Numbered from the stretch's first letter, positions 1 through 7,044 are shown. The stretch is DNA of 7,075 nucleotides from Bacteroidota bacterium (GCA_023436425.1 JAEZJD010000202.1:1-7075); one strand, 5' to 3'. Notes: generated by a model not told the origin, from the sequence alone. Numbers and translations are program-made.

Positions 1-3000
1 CTGTTTGCCGACCAGGTAACGACCGTTGCCCGTGAAGTAGGCGTGGAGGGTAGATTGGGCGGACAGGCAAGTGTGCCAGGTGCTTCCGGGATCTGGAAGA
101 ACCTCACGGAAAATGTTAATCAGCTTGCAGAAAACCTTACTACTCAGGTACGTGCGATTTCTGATGTGGCGTCCGCGGTGACCAAAGGAGACCTCACGCA
201 AATGATCCGCGTGGAAGCGCAGGGAGAAGTGGAAGAGTTGAAGGATACCATTAATCAGATGATTGCAAACCTCAGAGAAACAACACTGCGTAATCAGGAG
301 CAGGATTGGCTGAAGTCGAACCTGGCGCAATTCACTCAAATGTTGCAGGGGCAAAAAGATCTGAACACGGTTACCCGTCGCATCCTGTCGGAGCTTGCTC
401 AGGTGGTAAATGCACAGAAAGGAATGTTTTACATTCTGGAGCAGGATGAAGATCTGCAAAATGAAAAACTAAAGCTTTTTGCCGCATACGCTTACGGAAA
501 CGAGCTGGAATTGCAAGAGGAGTTCAAACTCGGAGAAGGGTTGGTCGGGCAAGTGGCAGTAGAAAAAGAAAGAATTCTATTAACGAATGTGCCACCAAAA
601 TACGTGCAGATAAAATCCGGCCTCGGACAGGCTGCACCTTTGAATTTGATTGTGCTGCCTGTGCTCTTTGAATCCCAAATCAAAGCTGTTATCGAACTTG
701 CTTCTTTCGATCCGTTTAGCGAAACGCACCTGGACTTCCTTAGTCAGCTCACAGAATCCATCGGAATCGTATTGAATACGATTGAGGCAAATTCAAGAAC
801 AGAAGACTTGCTTGCGCAATCACAGTCTCTTGCGGAAGAACTGAGACGAACTAACGAAGAACTGCAGGACAAAGCCCACCTTCTCGTGAAACAAAAAGAG
901 GAAGTGGAGGCAAAGAACAAAGAGGTGGAGGAAGCAAGAAAGTCGCTCGAAGAAAAGGCAGAGCAGCTGCAACTTACTTCCAAATACAAATCCGAATTCC
1001 TGGCGAATATGTCGCACGAATTGAGAACACCATTAAATTCATTGCTCATTCTTGCGCAGCAGCTTTACGAAAACCAGGAAGGAAACCTGTCGGAAAAGCA
1101 AGTGCGGTATGCCAAAACAATTCACAGTTGTGGCGATGATCTTATCCAATTGATTAATGACATTCTCGACCTATCAAAAATTGAATCGGGATACATTTCA
1201 ACAGACTTCATTAATGTTCGTTTCAACGAAATCACATCGTTTGTTGAAACGACATTCAAACACGTTTCCGAAAGTAAGAACCTGAAGTTTAATATAGAAG
1301 TGGATGAAAATCTTCCTGATTTTCTTGAGACCGACGTGCAGCGATTAAACCAGATCTTAAAAAATCTGCTCTCCAATTCATTCAAGTTTACGGAAAAAGG
1401 CAGCGTGAAATTCCGCATATACGAAGCGCACCATAATTGGAAAATAGCCAACCCGACGCTTGATGCCGCAGATCGTGTTGTTGCTTTTGAAATCAAGGAC
1501 ACAGGAATTGGAATTTCGAAGGATAAGCACAAAATCATCTTCGAATCCTTCCAACAGGCAGAAGGTTCTACTTCGCGGAAGTATGGCGGTACCGGTCTCG
1601 GACTGTCTATCAGCCGCGGATTAGCAGACTTGCTTGGAGGTTCTATTGAGCTGGAAAGCGAGGTTGGTCACGGCAGCACATTTACCTTGTTCCTGCCGCT
1701 GGATTATAATCCGAATGGACCTAAAAAGGAGAAACAGTCGCTGCTGACAGCTCCGGTTGCCAAGCCTGCACGAACGGAAGAGCAAAAAGTACCTGTGAGT
1801 TCGCATAAAGTAGCCGAAACCAAGGAAGCGCTTAATGAAATCATTAACGAAGCAGGCGATGATCGCAACAACATTTTGGCAACGGACAAGGTGGTGCTTG
1901 TGGTGGAAGACGATATTCGTTTTGCGAAGATTATGATTGAAAAAGCACATGAGTTAAATATGAAGGTGGTGGTCGCCACGGGGTTTGGAGATGTATTCGA
2001 TTTGACGAACAAATACAATCCGATTGCCGTTACGCTTGATGTGAAACTGCCTGACGGCAGTGGCTGGAGAGTTCTGGATCTGTTTAAAAACGACATCAAC
2101 TTCCGTCACATACCTGTGCACCTCATCTCCGGTGAGGAAAACCGCCTGCTGGCTATGCAGCGCGGAGCCAGAAGCTTTCATTTGAAACCATTGAAAGCCC
2201 AGGCTTTGGATGTGTTATTTAAAGATATAGTCAATTATAACGAACGGAAACCAAAACGTTTGCTGATTGTAGAAGACAATGATCTGGATTCATCCCAAAT
2301 TGCCAAAATCGTTGATAACAACTCTCTGGTGGCTATGGACATTGCAGCCAATGCCAAAGAGGCCTTTAAGCTGATAAAGGACAATTCATACGATGGAATT
2401 ATTGTGGATTATATGCTGCCGGATATTGAGGGAATGGATTTTGTGGTACAGTTAAACAACAACAAGAAGCTGTTCATGGTGCCGGTATTGATCTACTCGG
2501 CAAAAGATTTTACCCAGAAAGAAAGAACCCAGCTGAAGCAATATGCCAACCGGGTGATTTTGAAAGATGTAAAATCGCTTGAGTTTTTGCTGGAGGAAGT
2601 TGTACTCCACCTTCATCTCAATCACAAAGAACTGTTGCCGGAGCAGCAAAAGATCATTGAAAATTTGCGGTCGCGGGAAGACGTTTTGTCTGGTAAAAAC
2701 GTTCTGGTAGTGGATGACGATGTTCGAAACCTGTTCGCACTCACAACGGCATTTGAGCGGTATAACATCAACACGATAACAGCTGAAAGTGGTAAAGAAG
2801 CAATTAACATCCTGAGCGAAAACAGTAGAATAGACATGGTGCTGATGGATATAATGATGCCCGAGATGGATGGCTACGAAACCACAGAAAAAATCAGGCG
2901 TGAACACAAGAACAGCAGTTTGCCGATAATAGCAGTGACTGCAAAGGCCATGAAAGGCGATCGTGAAAAATGTATTGAAGCAGGTGCTTCTGATTATATC

Positions 3001-3060
3001 ACCAAACCGGTCAAGATTGATCAATTATTATCGCTGATGAGGGTTTGGTTGTATAAATAA
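1..3060 (+). CDS. Hybrid histidine kinase with HAMP repeats, GAF and three receiver domains (5' end missing)
   Basis: Sensor kinase that should autophosphorylate on His and pass phosphate to its own receivers. The frame is open from base 1 with no stop, so the gene begins upstream; GTG at 43 is not its start. The visible part is 1019 codons (codon 1 = base 1). Order: end of one HAMP repeat and a full HAMP (about 1-95), of the Nik1/group III style (VTTVAREVG, GDLTQMIRVEAQGEVEEL); GAF (about 105-260); coiled coil (about 265-330); HisKA with H-box SHELRTPLN, His339 at 1015-1017; HATPase with N-box Asn455/Asn459, G1 DTGIGIS from Asp500 and G2 GGTGLGL at 529-535; then receivers with phospho-Asp680, Asp803 and Asp950. 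The receivers keep the acidic pocket, Ser/Thr and Lys, but receiver 2 has Lys-Asp instead of the usual Lys-Pro. No membrane helix or HPt domain is visible. It is followed by a second kinase gene. Family assignment is firm; the signal sensed is unknown. Confidence 0.95.
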   Translation: MFADQVTTVAREVGVEGRLGGQASVPGASGIWKNLTENVNQLAENLTTQVRAISDVASAVTKGDLTQMIRVEAQGEVEELKDTINQMIANLRETTLRNQEQDWLKSNLAQFTQMLQGQKDLNTVTRRILSELAQVVNAQKGMFYILEQDEDLQNEKLKLFAAYAYGNELELQEEFKLGEGLVGQVAVEKERILLTNVPPKYVQIKSGLGQAAPLNLIVLPVLFESQIKAVIELASFDPFSETHLDFLSQLTESIGIVLNTIEANSRTEDLLAQSQSLAEELRRTNEELQDKAHLLVKQKEEVEAKNKEVEEARKSLEEKAEQLQLTSKYKSEFLANMSHELRTPLNSLLILAQQLYENQEGNLSEKQVRYAKTIHSCGDDLIQLINDILDLSKIESGYISTDFINVRFNEITSFVETTFKHVSESKNLKFNIEVDENLPDFLETDVQRLNQILKNLLSNSFKFTEKGSVKFRIYEAHHNWKIANPTLDAADRVVAFEIKDTGIGISKDKHKIIFESFQQAEGSTSRKYGGTGLGLSISRGLADLLGGSIELESEVGHGSTFTLFLPLDYNPNGPKKEKQSLLTAPVAKPARTEEQKVPVSSHKVAETKEALNEIINEAGDDRNNILATDKVVLVVEDDIRFAKIMIEKAHELNMKVVVATGFGDVFDLTNKYNPIAVTLDVKLPDGSGWRVLDLFKNDINFRHIPVHLISGEENRLLAMQRGARSFHLKPLKAQALDVLFKDIVNYNERKPKRLLIVEDNDLDSSQIAKIVDNNSLVAMDIAANAKEAFKLIKDNSYDGIIVDYMLPDIEGMDFVVQLNNNKKLFMVPVLIYSAKDFTQKERTQLKQYANRVILKDVKSLEFLLEEVVLHLHLNHKELLPEQQKIIENLRSREDVLSGKNVLVVDDDVRNLFALTTAFERYNINTITAESGKEAINILSENSRIDMVLMDIMMPEMDGYETTEKIRREHKNSSLPIIAVTAKAMKGDREKCIEAGASDYITKPVKIDQLLSLMRVWLYK

Positions 3061-3062
3061 GA

Positions 3063-3100
3063 AATCGTGAATCGGGTTTGTTACATACGCATTCACGGTT
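3063..3100 (+). repeat. Inverted repeat between the two kinase genes
   Basis: AATCGTGAAT (3063-3072) pairs with ATTCACGGTT (3091-3100): ten base pairs including one G-U wobble, with an 18-nt loop. It begins two bases after the upstream stop codon and ends 28 bases before the preferred start of the next gene. No T-run follows, so it is not a standard terminator. It could be a binding site for a dimeric regulator, an mRNA-stabilising hairpin that makes expression of the two genes unequal, or chance. Pairing is seen directly; any role is inference. Confidence 0.45.
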
Positions 3101-3128
3101 AAAACTGCCGATTGAAAAGAAAGTACTC

Positions 3129-4439
3129 ATGGAAGTGATGACATCAGAGACGGAAACAAAGAAGGACATTAAAATTCTGGTTGTGGACGATAGAGAAGAT
3201 AATCTCTTTTCTATTGAAACAATTTTGGAAAAGGACGGCTATACGATTGTAAAGGCGAATTCGGGACGTGCTGCACTGAAAATATTGTTGCACGAACAGG
3301 ACTTTACTTTGATTTTGATGGATGTGCAAATGCCGGATATGAACGGCTTCGAAACTGCATCGCTCATTTATGAACGTGATAAGCTTAAAGAAATTCCTAT
3401 CATCTTCATCACAGCGCACAATACTGATGATGAAAACATGTACAAAGGCTACAAGATGGGCGCTGTGGACTTTATTTACAAGCCCATCAATCCTGATCTG
3501 CTACGCTTTAAAGTAGGTGTGTTTGCGGAGCTGTACAGAAAAAACAAGCAATTATCCGAACAGGAAAAGGAGCTGAAACAAACGAACCAGGACCTTGCAA
3601 GGGAAGTGGACGAGCGGCGCATAAAAGAAGAAAAAATTAAGCTGCTGAATGAGCAGCTGGTGGAAAACAATCTGAATTTAGAAGCGACCGTTGAAGAACT
3701 GGATCGCTTCGCCTATGTTGCCTCACACGACCTGCAGGAACCGCTCAGGAAAATTAAAGTGTTCAGCGATAGAATCCTGATGAAGCTGGAGGCTGTAGAC
3801 CCCGACGTGAAGCACTCGCTGGAAAAGATCGTGAAAGCTTCTGAGCGAATGCAAATCCTGATAAGTGATCTGTTGAAGTTCTCCCGTGAAACCAGCGGCG
3901 ACGAAAATTTTTCCGCGATAAAATTAAACGATCTCTTGCTCGATGTTTTATCTGACCTTGAAGTTGACATCGAAAAATCAAGAGCAGTGATTACGATACA
4001 GCCACTTCCGCAAATAATGGCCGTCCCAAATCAGATCAGGCAATTGTTTCAGAACCTTATTTGCAACAGTCTGAAGTTCCGCCGTGATGAAGTGCAGCCT
4101 GTCGTACGCATCTATCCGGCGCCTAACGACCGGGAAGGGTTTTCGTCCATTGTCCTGGAAGACAACGGTATTGGCTTCGACCAAAAATATGCGGAGGATA
4201 TTTTTGTGGTCTTTAAACGACTTCACAGCTACCACGAATTTCAGGGAAGCGGGGTGGGACTCTCCATTTGTAAAAAGATTGTCGAGCGCCATCAGGGCAG
4301 CATACGGGCCGAAGGGAAAATAAATGAAGGATCAAAATTTTTCATTGAGCTACCTGCGTTCACCGATAGTGTCGCTGCTGAAAAGGGAACTACCATTTCT
4401 CTCCAAACTGAAAGGAATGAACTTGAAGTTGCGGACTAA
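3129..4439 (+). CDS. Receiver-histidine kinase (REC-HisKA-HATPase), cytoplasmic
   Basis: A response-regulator/kinase fusion with the receiver at the N-terminus, so phosphorylation of the receiver could gate the kinase. From ATG 3129 it is 436 aa: receiver (about 14-135) with acidic pair Asp20/Asp21, phospho-Asp65 in LILMDVQMPDMNG, Thr95 and Lys118-Pro; a long charged coiled coil (about 135-190); HisKA with H-box SHDLQEPLR, His200; HATPase with Asn309/Asn313, G1 DNGIGF from Asp345 and G2 QGSGVGL near 372-378. The H-box is of the phytochrome-kinase-like type. No membrane segment or output DNA-binding domain is present. Start choice: the frame runs up to TTG 3078, but that would place codons through the inverted repeat, and ATG 3129 follows an A/G-rich stretch (AAAAGAAAG); ATG 3138, with GGAAG close in front, is an alternative. 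It is probably co-transcribed with the upstream hybrid kinase and may exchange phosphate with it, which is inferred from adjacency only. Confidence 0.93.
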   Translation: MEVMTSETETKKDIKILVVDDREDNLFSIETILEKDGYTIVKANSGRAALKILLHEQDFTLILMDVQMPDMNGFETASLIYERDKLKEIPIIFITAHNTDDENMYKGYKMGAVDFIYKPINPDLLRFKVGVFAELYRKNKQLSEQEKELKQTNQDLAREVDERRIKEEKIKLLNEQLVENNLNLEATVEELDRFAYVASHDLQEPLRKIKVFSDRILMKLEAVDPDVKHSLEKIVKASERMQILISDLLKFSRETSGDENFSAIKLNDLLLDVLSDLEVDIEKSRAVITIQPLPQIMAVPNQIRQLFQNLICNSLKFRRDEVQPVVRIYPAPNDREGFSSIVLEDNGIGFDQKYAEDIFVVFKRLHSYHEFQGSGVGLSICKKIVERHQGSIRAEGKINEGSKFFIELPAFTDSVAAEKGTTISLQTERNELEVAD

Positions 4440-4466
4440 TTCGCAGCTTTTTTTCTGTTCTGTTTT
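4425..4466 (+). terminator. Probable intrinsic terminator after the second kinase gene
   Basis: AAGTTGCG (4426-4433) pairs with CGCAGCTT (4442-4449): eight base pairs including one G-U wobble, with an 8-nt loop. A run of seven T begins at 4448, continuing as a T-rich stretch to about 4466. The stop codon TAA (4437-4439) of the kinase sits in the loop, so the left arm is coding. The hairpin has moderate GC content, so efficiency is uncertain. It separates the kinase pair from the FHA/phosphatase unit. Confidence 0.62.
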
Positions 4467-4483
4467 CTCATTATTTAAATTTA
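4453..4483 (+). promoter_or_regulatory. Possible Bacteroidota-type promoter for the FHA/PP2C unit
   Basis: The 60-bp gap before the FHA gene is very A/T-rich. TAAATTTA (4476-4483) resembles the Bacteroidota -7 element TAnnTTTG except for its last base. A weak TTCTG (4453-4457) lies near the spacing expected for the -33 TTTG element. A promoter is expected here because a terminator-like hairpin lies just upstream, but the match is imperfect and the exact position is a guess. Confidence 0.25.
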
Positions 4484-4499
4484 CCCTTCAAACCCTTAC

Positions 4500-5453
4500 A
4501 TGAAACCAAAAACAACCTTCTGGCAGCGTATAGGCCTGCATGACTGGTTTTTAAAAAAAGAAGCAACACAGGTGAAGGAAGGACCTGTGACACTTACCCC
4601 AAACGATGTTTATCACTACATAGTAGAAAAGTTCAACGAGTCGGTTAAAACATTATCGTTCGCGAACAGGGTTGTTTTTTATCACGAATACATCATCTGC
4701 TTTAATCCCATCGATTACCAGGAATTCATGGATAACAAGAAAGGAATTTTTGGATTAATTGTACAGGAGTCGCTTAAAAAAATATATGCGCATTTAAAAG
4801 AGCTGCGTTCGTTAGGCAAAACTGTGGAACCATCGAGCAATCGCTGGGTGTTTCGGTTTGTATCTAACGCAGAATACACCCGCGGCGACATGAGTTTTAT
4901 CGGAAAACTATTGCCCGACAGCGGTCATCAAAAAGAAGAAAACCTACGCGTCACCTTCATTCCGCGTCAAACGGGAATTGCTGAAACATTTGACATTAAT
5001 CCTGAAATACTTAAAGGCTTTACTTTCTACAGCGAAGGCTATTACGAAGTGCCATATCAGGAAGATTTAGTGTATGATGACAAGCAGGTGAAAAAAAGTT
5101 TACGCTCCGTTCGTGCCCGTCTCGAAACTATTGTTCCCGATAAAGCGTTTTCAGGAAAAAAGGTGGAGTTCCTGATGAAAGATGATGAGATCACCGTGTC
5201 GGGAAAAGAAGAAACGAAGGAAGAGCCATCCATCTTCAAAATTCCGTCTGAGTGGGTGAATACGCCTCATCTTAAAATTCGGTATAACAAGGACGACGGT
5301 AAATTTTTCATTACATCCTTCGGTGAAAAAACGGTGGTGAATGAAAAAGAAATTCCGCGGAGCGAAGCAGACAATCCAAATTGGTCTGATCTGCCGATTA
5401 ATTCGCGAATTGTTCTAAATGGCATAGTTGGCATAAATATTTTCAACTCATAG
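4500..5453 (+). CDS. FHA-domain protein with FhaA-like N-terminal region
   Basis: A 317-aa soluble protein without signal peptide or membrane helix. Residues about 31-140 (a phrase such as ICFNPIDYQEF, an amphipathic helix, then RWVFRFVSNAEYTRGDMSF) resemble the layout of the N-terminal domain of actinobacterial FhaA (DUF3662-type): a strand with a 'P-x-DY' turn, a helix, and a strand ending in 'G-x-F'. This is a weak match made by eye. Residues about 205-317 fit a C-terminal FHA fold, normally a phosphothreonine-binding module. The FHA signature is eroded: Gly235-Lys236 where Gly-Arg is usual, Asn254-Thr-Pro-His257 where Ser-x-x-His is usual, and Glu-Lys-Thr (276-278) where Asn-Gly-Thr is usual; Val-Asn (280-281) and RIVLNG (303-308) are retained. 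It may therefore bind a protein partner without pThr. ATG 4500 has no clear Shine-Dalgarno. The PP2C gene downstream supports a role in Ser/Thr phosphosignalling. Confidence 0.8.
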   Translation: MKPKTTFWQRIGLHDWFLKKEATQVKEGPVTLTPNDVYHYIVEKFNESVKTLSFANRVVFYHEYIICFNPIDYQEFMDNKKGIFGLIVQESLKKIYAHLKELRSLGKTVEPSSNRWVFRFVSNAEYTRGDMSFIGKLLPDSGHQKEENLRVTFIPRQTGIAETFDINPEILKGFTFYSEGYYEVPYQEDLVYDDKQVKKSLRSVRARLETIVPDKAFSGKKVEFLMKDDEITVSGKEETKEEPSIFKIPSEWVNTPHLKIRYNKDDGKFFITSFGEKTVVNEKEIPRSEADNPNWSDLPINSRIVLNGIVGINIFNS

Positions 5454-5455
5454 CT

Positions 5456-5554
5456 ATGACAGCATTTTTGTCCATTGCGTTACTTGGTATTTGTGTGTTG
5501 ATGCTCATTGCACATTTTGGAGAAATCAAAAAATCCCACCAGGATAATGGCTGA
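5456..5554 (+). CDS. Small single-membrane-helix protein (32 aa), overlapping the PP2C start
   Basis: An ATG two bases after the FHA stop opens a 32-codon frame ending in TGA. Its product begins MTAFLSIALLGICVLMLIA, an almost unbroken hydrophobic helix (about 3-20), and ends in a short polar tail, HFGEIKKSHQDNG. Positive charges after the helix predict the C-terminus in the cytoplasm. There is no lipobox: Ile precedes Cys13. The frame fills the gap between the FHA and phosphatase genes exactly and overlaps the phosphatase start (ATG 5547) by 8 bp, an arrangement typical of translational coupling. No clear Shine-Dalgarno precedes it. No family is recognised. It could be a small partner of the PP2C or FHA protein at the membrane, or a leader frame whose translation matters more than its product. 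Confidence 0.6.
   Translation: MTAFLSIALLGICVLMLIAHFGEIKKSHQDNG
5541..5544 (+). promoter_or_regulatory. Short AGGA ribosome-binding element deciding the PP2C start
   Basis: AGGA lies two bases before ATG 5547, inside the end of the 32-codon ORF. The spacing is shorter than usual, so initiation may rely on ribosomes finishing the small ORF (TGA at 5552-5554). The alternative TTG at 5508 has no such element and would add 13 residues before the conserved PP2C beginning. Confidence 0.35.
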
Positions 5555-6947
5555 AAACTTAATTGGTAATACGGACACCGGTCGGATGCGGGACAACAAC
5601 GAGGACGCCTTCATTGCAGAAAAAATTTGGAATGGCGAACTGATGGCGGCATGTGTGATTGATGGAGTAGGAGGATACGAAGGCGGGGAGGTGGCTGCGG
5701 GCATTGCACGCGAAGTGATTTTGGAACATTTGGAGCACCACACGGAAGATGTATTGGCTACCATGAAAGAAGCTGTGGCAGCAGCAAACGAAAAGATTTA
5801 CAACGAAAAAATTCAGAACAAGGAACGGCAAAGCATGGCTTGTGTGCTGACGCTGGCCGTTGCGGATATAACAAATAATCAGTTTTGGTATGCCCACATC
5901 GGCGACACGCGGTTGTACTTGTATCGAGATAGTTCGCTCGTGAAGGTGACAAAGGATCATTCTTTTGTTGGCTATCTGGAAGACAGCAAACGCCTTTCAG
6001 AAAGCGAAGCCATGCGACATCCGAAGCGCAATGAAATAAACAAAGCCCTTGGTTTTGATCCAAATATGGCGCGGCAGCCGGATTATATGGAAACGGGACA
6101 ATCTCCTTTTCTCCCCGGCGATTTGTTGCTGCTGTGCAGCGATGGTCTCACCGATCTGGTGGACAGTAACACGATCGCTTCAATTCTTGAAACAAAAAAT
6201 TCGCTTCAACAAAAATCTCACGCACTGATAGATGCTGCAAACGATGCAGGTGGAAAAGACAACATTACCGTGGTGCTCGTGCAGAACGACAAGGCTCCTG
6301 TTCAGCATCACGCGACCAAACCTGTTACTTTAAAAAAAAAGGACGTACAACAGGAAGAACCCGGAAAAGAAACTGAACCCCCGCTCATAATCTTCAGAAA
6401 CAAAACCGGCGGAAAAGCAGCGATCGTTGTTCTCAGTATTCTTTGTCTTCTTTTGATGGGATTAGCGTATTGGCTGTGGATGTCGCAGGAAAAAAAGCCT
6501 TCGCCTCCGCCAGCCATTGCACAAAAACAACGCAATCCATCCGAAAAGAGCCTGCTGAAAGCCCTGGACTCATCGGCTACAACCGAGATTTCGCTCACTG
6601 ATTCGTCCGCGCAAGTTTTAGTTTCGGACACCATTTTCATTCGCCGCGATTCGTTACACGTAATCGGTAACGGTAAAATCATTCGCCGCGACAGCAGTTA
6701 TCACGGTCCCGCATTTGTTATTTCTCCGGAAACAAAATTTGTGTTGTTGGAGAATGTTGTTTTCGAAAATTTCGATGTAGGTATTCTCACACCGCCGAAA
6801 GCTCTTTACCTCGTTAACGTTAAGTTCAACAACTGCGCTGTTCCTATTTTGACACAACACCGGTTGCCACCGGGCGTTTCACTGAATGTGCAGCTTTTAG
6901 ATTCGATTAATTACAATTACGATACAACTCAAAAACAGATTCAGTAG
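5547..6947 (+). CDS. Membrane-anchored PP2C-type Ser/Thr phosphatase with external beta-helix-like domain
   Basis: A 466-aa metal-dependent phosphatase that should remove phosphate from Ser/Thr in cytoplasmic proteins. The catalytic domain (about 1-247) carries the PP2C motifs: RDNNED (15-20), DGVGG with metal-binding Asp39 (39-43), GDTRLY (119-124), DHSFV (137-141), LPGDLLLLCSDGL with Asp199, and GGKDN with Asp238. A charged linker (about 248-288) leads to one membrane helix (about 289-311). A Pro-rich stretch and about 150 residues outside the cytoplasm follow; residues 359-436 show rung-like repeats (ENVVFENFDVGI at 402-413, VNVKFNNCAVPI at 423-434) typical of a right-handed beta-helix. 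The overall plan matches actinobacterial PstP (PP2C, helix, external domain), but the external fold inferred here differs. It starts within the preceding small ORF and is followed after 1 bp by the next ATG. The phosphatase call is firm; the sensor role is inference. Confidence 0.93.
   Translation: MAENLIGNTDTGRMRDNNEDAFIAEKIWNGELMAACVIDGVGGYEGGEVAAGIAREVILEHLEHHTEDVLATMKEAVAAANEKIYNEKIQNKERQSMACVLTLAVADITNNQFWYAHIGDTRLYLYRDSSLVKVTKDHSFVGYLEDSKRLSESEAMRHPKRNEINKALGFDPNMARQPDYMETGQSPFLPGDLLLLCSDGLTDLVDSNTIASILETKNSLQQKSHALIDAANDAGGKDNITVVLVQNDKAPVQHHATKPVTLKKKDVQQEEPGKETEPPLIIFRNKTGGKAAIVVLSILCLLLMGLAYWLWMSQEKKPSPPPAIAQKQRNPSEKSLLKALDSSATTEISLTDSSAQVLVSDTIFIRRDSLHVIGNGKIIRRDSSYHGPAFVISPETKFVLLENVVFENFDVGILTPPKALYLVNVKFNNCAVPILTQHRLPPGVSLNVQLLDSINYNYDTTQKQIQ
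6637..6691 (+). repeat. 13-bp direct repeat inside the phosphatase external domain
   Basis: TCATTCGCCGCGA occurs at 6637-6649 and 6679-6691, exactly 42 bp (14 codons) apart and in the same frame. Both copies encode Ile-Arg-Arg-Asp followed by Ser (residues 365-369 and 379-383), although the Ser codons differ (TCG, AGC). It may be a trace of local duplication in the repeated part of the protein. Confidence 0.5.
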
Positions 6948-6948
6948 A

Positions 6949-7044
6949 ATGGCAGGTAGAAATTGGTTTACTGTTCGACCTATAGAAAGGAGTTTTCTGG
7001 TCCTCATCACCGGAGTGTTGTTTGTCTTTTTTCTGAGGTTGTAG
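6949..7044 (+). CDS. Small membrane ORF (31 codons) or interrupted start of a larger membrane protein
   Basis: ATG 6949 follows the PP2C stop by a single base. The product starts MAGRNWFTVRPIERS and continues into a hydrophobic helix, FLVLITGVLFVFFLRL, before TAG at 7042-7044. Positive residues before the helix predict the N-terminus in the cytoplasm. After the TAG the same frame stays open to the window end and reads TVYKQPFQEV, which looks like ordinary protein. Two readings are possible: a genuine 31-aa membrane protein, or the first helix of a larger membrane protein broken by a nonsense mutation or sequencing error. By analogy with FHA-PP2C clusters, an FtsW/RodA-type protein would be the natural candidate for the larger protein, but nothing in these 31 residues proves that. 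There is no clear Shine-Dalgarno. Confidence 0.42.
   Translation: MAGRNWFTVRPIERSFLVLITGVLFVFFLRL

Noticed and set aside
43..45. GTG as the start of the hybrid kinase
   Set aside because: The frame is open to base 1 and already encodes HAMP residues (VTTVAREVG), so the gene begins upstream.
1122..1538. 138-codon open frame on the minus strand
   Set aside because: Opposite the HisKA/HATPase region, with no recognisable domain; a shadow of the conserved + strand gene.
2452..3024. 190-codon open frame on the minus strand
   Set aside because: It lies wholly opposite the third receiver of the hybrid kinase, whose motifs are intact on the + strand; its product is Cys/His/Phe-rich, as expected of a reverse shadow.
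3063..3100. Inverted repeat as an intrinsic terminator
   Set aside because: No T-run follows the right arm; the sequence after it is AAAACTGCCG.
3078..3128. TTG start for the second kinase
   Set aside because: The 17 extra residues match no part of a receiver domain and would be read through the inverted repeat; ATG 3129 or 3138 fits the domain edge.
4084..4323. 79-codon + strand frame inside the second kinase
   Set aside because: Overlaps the HATPase in another frame; the kinase motifs N, G1 and G2 are intact across it.
5456..5554. Small ORF as a lipoprotein
   Set aside because: The only Cys (residue 13) is preceded by Ile, which does not fit a lipobox, and no N-terminal positive charges are present.
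5559..5960. 133-codon open frame on the minus strand
   Set aside because: Opposite the PP2C catalytic domain, where the + strand shows all catalytic motifs.
7042..7044. TAG decoded as an amino acid (amber recoding)
   Set aside because: The FHA and PP2C genes both end in TAG followed at once by a new gene, so TAG acts as a normal stop here.
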